DNA of 64,000 nt from Gracilaria vermiculophylla. Its lineage: Eukaryota > Rhodophyta > Florideophyceae > Gracilariales > Gracilariaceae. The notes under the pieces were generated by a model. The model saw nothing but the letters and a program-made list of their open reading frames with translations, did not search any database and was not told where the DNA came from. A program made the position numbers and the translations under genes. This document shows positions 10,118 to 20,712 of this stretch, one piece after another (positions within the stretch are counted from its first letter, which is position 1; every line of letters starts with the position of its first letter). Where the stretch lies: the NCBI GenBank assembly GCA_019155205.2, contig JAHNZQ020003147.1, forward strand, positions 631,593-695,592, in the 5' to 3' direction.

Positions 10118-11790
10118 TATTCTAATGATGAGAAATTCCCTGTAGAAGAGAACCCTTAGGCTATAGGTGAGCCTAAGCCAAGTGAAAGTCGCTGTCGAAG
10201 CCGTGTACGACCAGCTCCGTACTGCTATGTCGCCAGTACAGCGAGAAGAGGCGTTCATGGTGATTACATGCCAACGCTGCGTATGGCGAAAGATTCAGTC
10301 GATAAGGACATGTAAAAGAAGCTATCCAGTCAAATCCGAGCCCTCTAGAGAAAATCGCTGATTGTGAGATCGTTGAATAGACAAGAAAGGCAATTTGTAT
10401 CATTGCAAATGGGTGCTGAAGAAAAAGCGCACAACCGCAGAAAAAGATAGCCACCATAAAGCTCGTCTTGCGATACTGTACGTTACAACTTAGATAACGC
10501 TCCTATCGCTCACACATTCGCTCCGGATAGTTGACATTACTATCGTTCGACTGATACTGGCTCTTGTGGCCCAGAGAAGGTGATTAATACACGAAGCCGA
10601 TTACAGCAGCGTATTCGTACAATGAGGCCTCGAGCATAAGGTGTGTATGGCAGCGCCAAAGGTGAAGCAGAATCTATCGAGAGAGAAACCTCTTCGTTTC
10701 AGGAAAAGCCTATACGGCCTGCACGAAGCACCATGCATCTACTTTGATCTCTTTTCGAAAAAATGGATGGCTATGGGTCTCATTCCCATGTCATCTGCCC
10801 TAAGTGTATTTACAGGCGATGGTACAATCGTCTTGTGCTACGTCAACGACTTACTGATACTGGACAAGGATGAAGCCAAGTTAAATTCTCTTAAGAAAAC
10901 GCTTGCTGAGAAGTTGCCGGCCAATGATGTGGGCCCAGCAACCGACTTCTTGGACGTGAGAATCGTTAATGGAGAAGGTCATGTTACCCTGGTACAGAAC
11001 TAGTACTCTGATGCTCTCGTGAAAAATATGGGACATGATGAAAGTCGAGATACGCTCTTACCATGCGACTCTTCAATCGACGTAAGCACAGCTAGCGATC
11101 AGTCTGCTGATGAATATTTTCCTTACAGAAGCATAATAGGGAACTTATTGTACTTTGCTACTCATATACGCCCCGACATTGGTGTCGCGTTGAGCATGCT
11201 TGTTTGTCACGTGGAGAACCCATCGATAAAGCATCAGAAGGCAGCAATTATCGTTGTGAAGTGCCTGAAGTCCACGCCGAAACCTGGCGTGACTCTTTCT
11301 GCCGGAGGTGGTAACCATTGGGTCGGGGAAAGCGCATGGCCTGTGGCCGAAGAGAGGGGAGCGCAGTTGAAACCATTACGTTATTTGAAAGACCCCGTGC
11401 TGGGGGCAGAGGCTTGTTACGTGTTGGAAGCTTCCTGTGAATCGTGGACTCCCTCGAAAGATTAATTGTAGAAAGTATGCATTGCTTGACGCGAAGCCGA
11501 GTGATTGCTGATCGATGACGTTGGTGAAGAGCCTGGATCGTCAGGAGGTACAGGTGTTTTCGAGCTTGCGATAATTTGGAGCATCCTGAAAGTTACTCAA
11601 GATGGAAGTATGTATATGCTACGTTGCGCGCCGTACCACCGTTTGCGACGGGCCCTACGCTCTCAAAGAATGGGATATGCACTGCAATGCACTTGTCATG
11701 ACTTCGCGAAATAACGTATCATATCAAGGGCGTATCCCGTAAAAGTGCGAGCATTGCTTATGTGATGCACTGTGCCTTCTGGGAAGCCAT
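10118..11790 (+). pseudogene. CP1 Ty1/copia reverse transcriptase and RNase H (broken)
   Basis: Eroded RT start near 10380-10480 (KGNLYHCKWVLKKK, HHKARLA). The RT palm is at 10641-11003 with KSLYGLHEAP, and the active site reads LCYVNDLLIL, that is YVND instead of YVDD. 11019-11465 continues with YFPYRSIIGNLLYFATHIRP, typical of copia between RT and RNase H. RNase H decays to about 11790. Many stops. The lost second aspartate alone should abolish polymerase activity. No LTR pair was found, so the element ends are unknown. Confidence 0.85.
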
Positions 11791-11999
11791 GCGGCCACGA
11801 TTATGGGAATGACACGTGCCTCTGCTTAGGAGCCCGACAGATATCGGGACTAATGGATAGATATCCGCGAAATTCCCCAGTGTTTTGGGATTGCCTTGTT
11901 TTAATTTTACTGTACTTTTCTCTCTTTACAAGGTTTACGTAGGGTGCATCTCCTGATTTGAGAATACAACGTTTGCCGGGCTGTACACCACAATAGAGG

Positions 12000-12140
12000 T
12001 TACGCAGCACGAAATTCGTAGCGTTTTTCGTAGAAACGTATCACACGCAGTACAGGGTACGAAAAACAGAATGAGACACGAAATCTACAGTCGTAGAATT
12101 CAGAAAGCTACGACACTGTTTTTCGTACATGTGCTAAAAA
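12000..12140. repeat. H4 left terminal inverted repeat and subterminal motifs
   Basis: TTACGCAGCACGAAATTCG opens the block, followed by repeated ACGAAA/TTTCGTA motifs up to about 12140. The same motif set lies in inverted orientation at 19480-19595. Subterminal repeats of this kind commonly bind the transposase or its partner. Confidence 0.6.
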
Positions 12141-12149
12141 AGTTCGCAA

Positions 12150-13322
12150 GTGATTGACATGTACAGAGCTTCGCTAAGCTCACGTCATCAGAGACCAAAG
12201 TTTGAAATGGTATCCTCATGCGTGAGTGTTTCAACATCCAGAATGGAACCTGCCGCAACCAACCCACCCAGCCCTTTTTCTCTACAAACTACAGAGAGCA
12301 GATACCTTTTCAATGATTGTACACACAAAATCGTTTCAAAAGAAAGCAGTGAACTTTCGCCCTCTTATGCAACTCCGCAGATACATGACGAGATGTTTAC
12401 CGCGAATAAAGAAGAGGCGGTTTCTGCGGAGTCTAGCGCAAAAAAGCTTCGAAAGTTTATCTTCAACGATTTTCACAAGGTTTTGCTGGTAAAATGCGTA
12501 CGCACAACCGATGCACACAGAGCTTTGCACGGTGACCATGACCGGAAATGCAATGAAGTACGTGCAGCTTTCTTAGAAAACATTCCGAAACGCGTATGGC
12601 AATTTCAATGTAAACCATCTATCAAAACCTTCAGAGATAAAATGAAAACAATGATGTCTCAAAAAAGGATGAAAAACCAAGAATATATTGCCGCCTCTGA
12701 TATAGCGGAAGAGAGCACAGAAGTACAGCGCCTTCTTGATGAGCNNNNNNNNNNNNNNNNNNNNNNNNNNNNNNNNNNNNNNNNNNNNNNNNNNNNNNNN
12801 NNNNNNNNNNNNNNNNNNNNNNNNNNNNNNNNNNNNNNNNNNNNTTGCCGCCTCTGATATAGCGGAAGAGAGCACAGAAGTACAGCGACTTCTTGATGAG
12901 CTCATTGAAGAAAAGGATGATTTTGACCTTTCTCAGGCTCAAGAACGAAACTCGGCAAATGCCAGAGAGCAATAATTGGTGGAATCAGGGAGAGTGGTTT
13001 AGAGAATGGCACTGAAAAGGAAACGAAAACGAGAGGAAGACAAAAGAAAACTTGGAGCCTGGGGATGTTCAACCGCCACGAAGGGTGAGAACGAAAGAAA
13101 CAACTTTGTCGCAGGGCTTCAGTAATTGGGAAAAGGATGTCCGCAAGCATTTACATGAAAAGAATAATTTGGAGGAACGTAATGTTTCTTTGCCGGAAAA
13201 CGAATTCGAGCTTCGTCGTCGACAGTAGGAAAAGGAAAGAAAAGACGGAGAGTTATCGAGACATCAAAACCGGAAACAGCTAGAGCTGTTGAATGCTCTA
13301 ATGACTCAATTGAAAAAGTAGA
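12150..13322 (+). pseudogene. H4 accessory Harbinger protein (trihelix/Myb-like, broken and gapped)
   Basis: The frame starting at 12150 has a Ser/Pro-rich N-terminus, then a helical basic core (FHKVLLVKCVRTTDAHRALHG, KCNEVRAAFLENIPKRVWQF, IKTFRDKMKTMMSQKR). After the N gap comes an acidic segment to the stop at 12973-12975. In another frame the C-terminus continues to about 13322 as a charged coiled coil (SNWEKDVRKHLHEK, RRRQ-EKERKDGELSRHQ, QLELLNALMTQLKK), so a frameshift has occurred near 12980. Size, core and coiled-coil tail resemble accessory ORFs of two-gene Harbingers, and it converges with the transposase at 18251-19348. No family match can be proven by eye. Confidence 0.6.
12745..12844. 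other. Assembly gap (100 N)
   Basis: Exactly 100 N, a placeholder length. The 57 bases on its left (12688-12744) recur on its right (12845-12901) with one mismatch, so the gap is either a false duplication at unmerged contig ends or the visible edge of a coding tandem repeat. Confidence 0.98.
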
Positions 13323-13500
13323 TGTGTCTCTGAGGATTTCTGTAACATTCTATGGCAGTGACGGTGTGATATGTTACCCCTACTATACCACAGAAGGTTG
13401 GTTGCCCGCGGTTGCTTTTGCAAACTCTGGAGTACTCGCTGACAAAAAGCATGTGATGTGTATAACAGTTTCTACGACAACAGGAACAAACAAGGTCGTG

Positions 13501-13968
13501 TCATATGATGCCATTCCAATGTGGTACATGTTGCGAAGTATGTGTAAGGGTGATCATGAGATTCGGTTTATGTCGTTGAACCGCTTTCGAAATATAATGT
13601 TGCGCGGCTCCCCCCAATTGTGACACGACGCTCTCGGCACCAGCACCAACACACATAACATCCCCCTCACCCGAAGTAAAAGAAGCGCTTGTGTGTCGCA
13701 CGGCATGTTCCAAAACGACGTGCTTCGGTTGTATAGCACTGTTATTGACAATATACAAAGGAAGCGTAACAAAACCATTCGGAACAATCTCCCAAAGCAC
13801 AAACTTCCCACACAACTTATCAGATATTCGACTGGTAGTACGAGCATCATTCATGATGGGTGTGAGTTCTTCAACAACACTCAGTGCTTCCACATCTGAC
13901 GATAACACCGGCAAAATGGAGGGGATATGAAACATCTCTCTCACAGCCACGCCACACGATTCCGCCAT
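13501..13968 (-). CDS. Hypothetical protein, 155 aa
   Basis: Open minus-strand frame with no recognised domain. The C-terminal part (ISKAVQRHKPNLMITLTHTSQHV) faintly recalls the end of the Helitron N-terminal domain (GKPDLFITFTCNP), but no Rep HUH motif or helicase was found, so no function is assigned. It lies inside H4 between the accessory gene and R1-C. A 99-codon frame on the opposite strand (13324-13623) overlaps it, and neither can be preferred firmly. Confidence 0.3.
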   Translation of the reverse strand: MAESCGVAVREMFHIPSILPVLSSDVEALSVVEELTPIMNDARTTSRISDKLCGKFVLWEIVPNGFVTLPLYIVNNSAIQPKHVVLEHAVRHTSASFTSGEGDVMCVGAGAESVVSQLGGAAQHYISKAVQRHKPNLMITLTHTSQHVPHWNGII

Positions 13969-14481
13969 CAGGGTAAAATGGGAGATCGCAGACTTGAAAA
14001 CGATGCTTCGAAGTTAGGCGGCTCCATTGCTATTGATTGTGCAAGCGCATGCTATGTTTTGTGAGCAAACCGCATTCAACTATCGGGGTCATCTCACCCT
14101 TTGAGAGAAAACGAACTGCAGCGAATGTTGCGCTGATGAGGGCTGTTTGCCCGTTGGTCAACACTGTTCCAGACGCCTTATCTTCTGGGATTGGCTCTAC
14201 GCCGTAAATAACTTACCTTCCTGCCGCCCCAAGGAGGGCCTCCTCCTCTAAGGGGATTATTTTCATGACTGTTAGGATTCTACGTCGGGAAGTCGTCGAT
14301 CGAAATCTCGCTGATGGTGTTGATGCGGATCGCATAAGTGATCGCCGTTCATGACCGCACTTTTTGAAAGCCGTAAACTCCTCTGTTTTCAGTTCCATGT
14401 GAACGAAGAGAGTAAGGAATTCGAGCATTGATGGCTAGTTTGCAAGCTTTCTCTCACGTGCATCGTTCATGCCGGACGATC
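13969..14481. other. No recognisable gene
   Basis: Inside H4. Only short frames without motifs. Confidence 0.4.
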
Positions 14482-14868
14482 TTATGTCTCCAATGACCCC
14501 GGATATCGTGACAGAATCTCCGAGAGGTACGTCGAAAAGTCCTCTATCATCTTTGGAAGCCAGCACCAAAGAAGAGGTACCACATACCTCGCAACCTGCT
14601 TCTCAAAGCTTGCACGTTGGTCATGGTGTTCATGTTGGTCAGCGTTGCGCTCTCTCCCCCTCATTTTCTTAGGAACCGGCGGTCGTACTGGCTGGGGTTT
14701 GCAAGCACATGGGCCAAACCAAATCACGTGCCGATATCCTTTTGCATTTGACGTACACGTTCTGTGTGCAAACAGTAGGTTCGCTTTCGCTTGGACAGAC
14801 CAAAGAAGCGAACTACTAGATATCATCTCGGTGGCCGTTGTCAGAGACGCAATGACGTCTTCAGGCAA
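14482..14868 (-). CDS. Hypothetical protein, 128 aa
   Basis: Open minus-strand frame with cysteine-containing N-terminal half and a basic linker (PVPKKMRGRERN). No family recognised. The frame upstream of it is cut by R1-C at 14945, so it may be the surviving end of a longer gene. Chance open frame remains possible. Confidence 0.28.
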   Translation of the reverse strand: MPEDVIASLTTATEMISSSSLLWSVQAKANLLFAHRTCTSNAKGYRHVIWFGPCACKPQPVRPPVPKKMRGRERNADQHEHHDQRASFEKQVARYVVPLLWCWLPKMIEDFSTYLSEILSRYPGSLET

Positions 14869-14944
14869 AAGGCGTTATGGGGGATTTGGGCACGAGGACG
14901 AAGATGGAGACTTTCGTTTGTCGATGAAGTTCATGCGACTGTGA

Positions 14945-15497
14945 TGTGGTACTCTCAGCCCCCCTCTCGAGGTAGTAAAGCACAACGTCCGTCAAGAGTT
15001 TTTGTTGACTCCAAAGGCCCGTATTCCTAAAGGTGGTCTCCGATATCCGCTGTCGCGAGCCGCGGGAATTCTGAAAGGGGGTTCGCAAACACCAAGCGGA
15101 GGAGGAGGTTCACTGGGTGGACAATGCTCCCACAGGCGCTGCTATAATGCGACCTGGGGATCGGAGGCTTACAAACCTGCGTTGATCGACGAGAGACTCC
15201 AACCGGAAAAGTAGAAGAAGACTCAAGGGTGCTTCTCTTTACTTCCCCAGAGGTGGAGCTCAACCGGCAGATTAAGTATCAAGCCGGGAGCCCGCCTCGG
15301 CAGGTCTCGCTACTGTACTATTTACCTGCATATATTATCTAAAATAAATAATAATTCCACCGTGCCTCAAGGATATTGTAGCGCACGCGGGCGAGATTAT
15401 GCAACACGTGGCCCAGCTAATAAAATACGAGCCCTTCTTAGGAATATTATACCTTAAGGCCAAACCATCCTACTTCCGTAGGAGCCACTGTACTACA
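14945..15497 (+). repeat. R1 element copy C
   Basis: A 553-bp copy starting TGTGGTACTCTCAG and ending CACTGTACTACA. Perfect 5-bp target duplication TGTGA at 14940-14944 and 15498-15502. Inserted into H4. One of the two copies that define the ends of the family. Confidence 0.9.
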
Positions 15498-15502
15498 TGT
15501 GA

Positions 15503-16767
15503 CCAGACTACGCCAAATTACTTCAGGCGAGCTGGAAGACTGGGGTTGGGTGACCCGTAAAGTACTGTCATCAAAGTCGAGCTTATATGAAAAGCGCTCG
15601 GATGAAGACAATCGGGTTTCCCTCGTGAGGAGGTTTCCACTACGGCAACAACAAAAGACTGCTACGTGAACGATGTACACCCAGAGTTTTCGACACCGGA
15701 GAACTCCAGATGTATCACAATCAAGCAGCAATCGGGTGGCCACGAAAGGTACTCCATCGATTAATTTCAGAAAGCATTACGTTTGTTCTGTATCAGTGGT
15801 GAGGTGATGTAGTTTGGAATCACCTTTGTTCTTGGAGGACACGATGGATCTTAATGCAGACAAGCGTGGGAATGACGAACGTGACACCCGTCAAGCTATT
15901 CAGGGTTCCAGCACAAGATGGTCACCAGCGCTGCGCCCTAACCTCCGGTTCGATAAAGCAGAATCAACTGGAAGTAGCCCAACGGTTCGTCAGACAAAGT
16001 CATGAAAGGTGCGACCATCTCCAAGTGGCAGTACTGCTTTTTCAAGTTTGGCAACACCGGAAATAAAGGCATCAGCTGCAATAACACTCTGTGCCCGGAC
16101 TATGGCTCTCCCCATCACACTGCCTTGTATGTCGCAACATGGTTGTGTCATCCATGGATCCACCAGTCAAACCAGCTTGAAGCACTTTCACAGGAACGGC
16201 GTGTGACTGAGGAACAGAGAAAGACGGTGCATGCTCCGCACGTTGGCCATTAAAGTCCTCTGCACGGTTGTACTCTGCAGTAAAGTTGATAACTCATATT
16301 TGTAGTGATAACTTTCTCCAACTTCTGCAGGCGTTCAGTGATGAAGAGATTCCCTTCCTTTGTAAAACCCTCTTTGAACAACTTTATCTCACTTCCCAGC
16401 CCAAAAGAAGTGATTTGGTACGCACCAGTGGTTTCAAGTACACTCATTTCTCTCCGCCATAGATGAAGGAGTTCATCGAATATAGAGATGATGATGTCGA
16501 GATTACGCGTTGTAAACTACTAGATCCGTGTTCTAATGTGCAAACCGTAGGGTGGGTCTCGGCAGCCTTTGTGAAGCATGAACGAATTGCAGCTCCTTCC
16601 CTTCAAGATATATCACAAAAGCACTCATGTCAGGTTGTCCACAGGGTACCTGAGTCAGACCTTTAATCAGGTTGTTTGGGGGGTAGAGCGAATGAACCTT
16701 TAGTCCATATACATAAGAGTGAGAGCCATGACACAGGTAACTGAGAACATGAAGGCAATGGGCCTAG
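15503..16767. other. No identified gene; protein-like minus-strand frames
   Basis: Several minus-strand stretches look protein-like (for example one near 16260-16080 containing FNGQRAEHAPSF and SMDDTTMLRH) but carry stops and match nothing recognisable. Probably remains of a gene or element lying inside H4. Confidence 0.35.
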
Positions 16768-18048
16768 TCACAGATCAGTGGCGATGTAAACCAATGGACG
16801 AATATTGACACACTCCGCAACAAACCAGTGTACGAATGCTCTCTTAGCGAACATCAGATCGAACTTGGCGGTGTTTCGAGCAAACCCCTCTGCAATAGCT
16901 GTACAGTGTGCAATTGAGCAAACAGACCTCTTTGACTCAGCCAAATCATCATCATTCACTAGAATAGGCTGCTCGGAGTTGATCCCAATCTTCATACTGG
17001 TGGGAGACCACTGGACAAACTGAATGAAGCACTTCGTCTTGATGGAAGCAACGACCGAATTCACATCTCTCGAAAACATGTCCTTTCCACGAGAGTTGAG
17101 AGACCGAGCGATGTGGCGACCAGAGCACGGGTTGGACTAAGCGAATGCCATGTTGGGTTGGAACACAGCTGATGTAGTCTCAGCCACGCTGGATTCCTCA
17201 TGGTGACCCTTCTTCTTGGCGACATTGGGCGCATAGGCAGAAAGCATGAAGTGAATTCGAGGATAAAGCACCACGTTGGTCTGGAGCTCGTTGAAGTCCA
17301 CATTCAGAGCACCATGGAAACGGAGAGAGGCGGTGAGAGAAGACATCACTTGGAGGATGAGGCGGTTAAGATTGGACTACGTAGGACGAGCAATGCTCAA
17401 AGAACGACGGCAGATGTGGTAAATATCCTCATTATCGAGAACACTTCCCACACCAAGGTGCCCCAGCAAGGCGTGGGTGGCTTTGACAGAGTTGTACGGT
17501 TCAGCGAAGGAGGTAGACACCTGGAGAGAGGTGTAGACAGTGAATCCGAGCATGGACTTCTTGCCGTAATCGCATGAAATGCGATCAAGAATCAGGGAGC
17601 CAAAATCAGATGAAGTAGCTCCACAAGCAGATGAGAAAACAAGGAAACCCTGAAGGACAGCGCAGTTGGTTGCTAGCTTACGGATGCGGCCGAGGGTGTT
17701 GTCCACTATTTACATCCCGGTGGTGTAATGGCCACGAGCGTAGTTGTTGGCGGCGTCCTCCTTTTCGGTGATGACCCGCCCCGGGTGATAGAGCTTGGGG
17801 TACTCGCCATGAATAACTTCGTCGATGACGGTGGGTTCAAGGTCAAGGAAGACGGCATGTGGAACGTGCTTTACAACAGAGGTGTCATAAAACAAAGTGG
17901 AGAAAGAGTCGCTTTTTCCCTTTTTCTCCTTCTCTTTGGAAATGGTTCCGTCCGGAATGGTGCCATGCGCCATGCAATAGAGCTCTCAATGAGAATTGGC
18001 GAGTTTCACGCCAGCTTGGCCGATGTGAAGAGAAATGATCTCGCGCAT
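16768..18048 (-). pseudogene. Alpha-tubulin pseudogene
   Basis: Reading from the ATG at 18048-18046, one continuous frame of 427 codons follows alpha-tubulin from its N-terminus (MREIISLHIGQAGV) through [93 protein letters not shown] and KFDLMFAKRAFVHWFVAE. Four in-frame stops interrupt it, at 17986-17988, 17710-17712, 17377-17379 and 17137-17139, with no frameshift. The glycine-rich GTP-binding loop (normally GGGTGSG) reads GATSSD, and the acidic C-terminal tail is replaced by unrelated residues. Normal alpha-tubulin has about 450 residues. It lies about 200 bp beyond the H4 transposase stop, on the same strand. Intronless, but that cannot prove retroposition in an intron-poor genome. Confidence 0.92.
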
Positions 18049-18250
18049 TGTGGCTGTTGGGCGACGAAAACGTTTATTTATGAAGGTAAAAGAGTGTGCG
18101 GTGTGTGTTCGGAAGAGGTTCAACAATAAGTGATTCCCGGAGCACTCGTCCAACTTCGAATCGGGTTGGCGATATAGGCGGGAAGGAGGCCGTCGAGAGT
18201 TGGCTTGCTGGCGCTTCTGCGTGCTATGTACGACCATCCAATATTCCGTA

Positions 18251-19348
18251 TCAAGCAAAGCTTAGATAGTCGTCCAGTGAGGGAGGAAACACGCTAAACG
18301 GCTGTGCGGTCTGTCCACATTTGTACAGACATGCGGGAAAATTCAACAAGATCGCAGATGCCTTATAAAGTAGACCAATGGGTATTTTGGGAACTTTCAT
18401 ATTACGAGCGAAATCAATACTCGTCCAATACTGTTTAAGATCCTTGTATTTATGCTCAACATAAACCCGTAAAGTGCTCATGTTTCTATTAACCTTCCTC
18501 TCAAGTTCAGTGGCACCTTGTGACTGAAATGGACATTGCATCCAAGAGCTCAATAAAAACGTGGCGTCCCCGTAAACAAAGATCTGAAATCTGTTGACAA
18601 ATAAAGCAGGGCCCAAAACTTCTTCCCATCCGCTCTCTCTTAACAGTGTTAAGTCATGGCGAGGACCAGTTTGAGGGCCATAAAGGAAGAACATTAAAAC
18701 ATCTGGAGTACAAATCGTTAGAAATACCAAACAGTGCATTTTTTTGTGCCCTGAATAGCACGCACGCTGCAGCGATGGGGGACCACCTGGGCGTTGTATT
18801 CGAAGCTTGGTACAATCAATTAACCCTACGCTATGCTCGTATGGAGCACCCATACCTTCAATTGCATTTGCGTAATCCGCTGCTCGTCTCTGCATCATCG
18901 AACTTCGAACTGTGAGTACATATTCAAATACATCTATGAAAAGCGCGCATACCTCCCAAAAGATCTCGCTAAGTTTTGAGAAGTGCATATCGAAGAACCT
19001 TTCTACATCTGTCCGACGTGTTGCAGTCGCAAGTCTGTGACAGAGAACGCATAATGCCGTTATTGAATCACAGGAGTATCGGTTGCGACTAGAAGAAGAC
19101 AACCAGGGTAACAAATGTGAAATATAACACAGATGCCACTTTCTAAAGTGAAAGTTGATTAGGCATTCGTGATCATAGAACATGTTGAAGTAGAACGTTG
19201 CTTGTCTAATATGCTTTGTTCTGTGCAAGAGTTTCTCAGTTTCTTCATCTGCGGTTATGAGTTGTCCAAGAGCTCTGAAGACATACTGTTCGGTAAGGCC
19301 AAGGAGAAGCGCTTTTTGAAGGCGTTGTTGACACACGCGTTGCTGCAT
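18251..19348 (-). CDS. H4 PIF/Harbinger transposase, 365 aa, intact frame
   Basis: Uninterrupted frame with the order expected for DDE_Tnp_4 transposases: an N-terminal helical segment; an HTH-like region around residues 90-150 (ALCVLCHRLATATRRTDVERFF); the first catalytic Asp in GLIDCTKLRI; CYSGHKKMHCLVFLTI; the second Asp in GPRHDLTLLRESG; the YGDATFLLSSW motif; and the catalytic Glu in VEHKYKDLKQYW. The usual IDGT is IDCT here. All three acidic residues are present, so it may still be active. It excises and reinserts the element with a 3-bp duplication. The closest relatives by pattern are the short Harbinger transposases found in fungi and algae. It faces the accessory gene at 12150-13322, and its upstream side holds the H4 right end. 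Confidence 0.88.
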   Translation of the reverse strand: MQQRVCQQRLQKALLLGLTEQYVFRALGQLITADEETEKLLHRTKHIRQATFYFNMFYDHECLINFHFRKWHLCYISHLLPWLSSSSRNRYSCDSITALCVLCHRLATATRRTDVERFFDMHFSKLSEIFWEVCALFIDVFEYVLTVRSSMMQRRAADYANAIEGMGAPYEHSVGLIDCTKLRIQRPGGPPSLQRACYSGHKKMHCLVFLTICTPDVLMFFLYGPQTGPRHDLTLLRESGWEEVLGPALFVNRFQIFVYGDATFLLSSWMQCPFQSQGATELERKVNRNMSTLRVYVEHKYKDLKQYWTSIDFARNMKVPKIPIGLLYKASAILLNFPACLYKCGQTAQPFSVFPPSLDDYLSFA

Positions 19349-19479
19349 TCAACATTGAGCGAGAAAATGATCGGCAATTCTCATGATCGCTCGATGTTGA
19401 AGCAAGAAGAGGTCGAAAACTTGGGTGCTCTGGACTTTTGAAACCTACATGGACAGCCATGAAAAAACGTTGGAAACAT

Positions 19480-19602
19480 GTGCACTTTGTCCACGATACG
19501 AATTTAGTGTTGCGTAATTTCAAAACAGTACGAAATTCGTATCTCCGTTTCGTGACAACGTACCACGAAATAGATTCGAATTTCGTACTGCGTAATTCCT
19601 CT
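19480..19602. repeat. H4 right terminal inverted repeat and subterminal motifs
   Basis: Contains CGAATTTCGTACTGCGTAA, TTCCTCT at the edge and three further (A)CGAAATTCGTA-like motifs between 19490 and 19590. Inverted counterpart of 11995-12140. Confidence 0.6.
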
Positions 19603-19605
19603 AAT

Positions 19606-20712
19606 CTCATGCACCATAAGCATGCATACTTATTTGATGACTCCTCGCCATCAAATCTTCCTCGTGAAGGTATCTGAGGCTCCCCGTCAAGGGAAAAGTT
19701 ATGTATAGAGTGTCGGCCGTGCTGCCTTGCCGCCTCCGTACGTTCGCATCCCTTGCGGAAAGAACCATGACTGGTCTCGGTAGAATTACTTCTTCAGGGT
19801 CTCCCAGGCTAGACAGGTCCGATGTGTACCCTTTTTCATACCGTTTATCGGGATTTCTCCATTTTATCTAGGACAGCCTTCCGCTTCCGTATAGGGATTT
19901 TTTTCTGTTGCTACTGTCACTCTTGTGACTCAAGCTTTTTTTTTCAGATCAGTGCCACAGCGTGTGTAAGGATCTCTACTCTATCTCTTTTTCGCCTTTT
20001 TCTATCCTTTCTGAGCCTCTGTGTCCACGGTTTCTACACTACATCATCCCTTTTTCCGTGCCTTGGGATCACCACGGCTGCCTTTTTCTCCGTGCTATTT
20101 CCGAAATCACTTTCGGTTTTACAACCGAGATCTGCATGATACGGATGGCTCTGTGGCTGAGTAGCCTACATAAAGAGCAAGGTTTCGAAGACCTTGAGTC
20201 CATCCTCCTTTTACAGGGGATGCACTGCACATGAATGCCACCCGTGTATATACCGACCGTCCACCCCTTCGGTGGCCATAGGTAGGCTCCGAAACTTACA
20301 GCTATCGATGTCACTAAGCAGATGCTTGAAATGCTTTTGTCCCCATTTTTTGTAAAACCTAGGGAAAAATAGGATTTAAATATTACCAGAGGCGCTCGTG
20401 GTCGTGGTTTGAGTCAAATCACAACATGAAAAAAATTCTTTCGAAGAGGGTAAGCGTGATATGTTCCGTAGGAATGCCAAGGTTGTTATGCGTAATAGCT
20501 TATAGCAATGAATTACGCAGTTTCAATGTTTCTAGACATGTTGTTGGTACAGCATAAATAGCTTGAAACTAAAAGGAATCAACTTCATCTAGAAATCTTA
20601 TCTTATGGCAGGTAATAAAGAACTCCTGAATAACGGCACACACAGTAGATTTTCGAAGCAGCAAGCCTTGACCGCAAGAGAAGATTTAAAGACTGCAAGC
20701 TAGTAGAAGACA
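19606..20712. other. No recognisable gene; pyrimidine-rich tract
   Basis: 19890-20100 is markedly C/T-rich on the plus strand (runs such as TCTCTTTTTCGCCTTTTTC). The open frames here come from that composition. No RNA gene or repeat recognised. Confidence 0.4.

Larger units (their letters stand above)
11995..19602. mobile_element. H4: candidate composite Harbinger element carrying an alpha-tubulin relic
   Basis: The ends are inverted repeats. The left end (11995-12020) reads AGAGG, TTACGCAGCACGAAATTCG. The right end in reverse complement (19602-19573) reads AGAGGAA, TTACGCAGTACGAAATTCG. AAT flanks both ends (11992-11994 and 19603-19605). Both termini are followed by clusters of ACGAAATTCGTA-like motifs. 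Inside, an accessory Harbinger gene at the left (+) and a full transposase at the right (-) converge, as in H1-H3. The 4.9 kb between them hold R1-C and a broken alpha-tubulin gene. That these parts form one element is inference from TIRs, 3-bp duplication and gene order. Confidence 0.55.

Noticed and set aside
13501..13968. Helitron N-terminal domain
   Set aside because: Only a short resemblance near the C-terminus; no HUH Rep motif, helicase or Helitron ends were found.
16768..18048. A variant genetic code explaining the tubulin stops
   Set aside because: All three stop codons occur in frame, the GTP loop is destroyed and neighbouring intact genes use normal codons.
17200..18129. Plus-strand frames of 125 and 133 codons
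   Set aside because: Antisense shadows of the alpha-tubulin relic.
18646..18915. 89-codon plus-strand frame
   Set aside because: Antisense to the intact H4 transposase.
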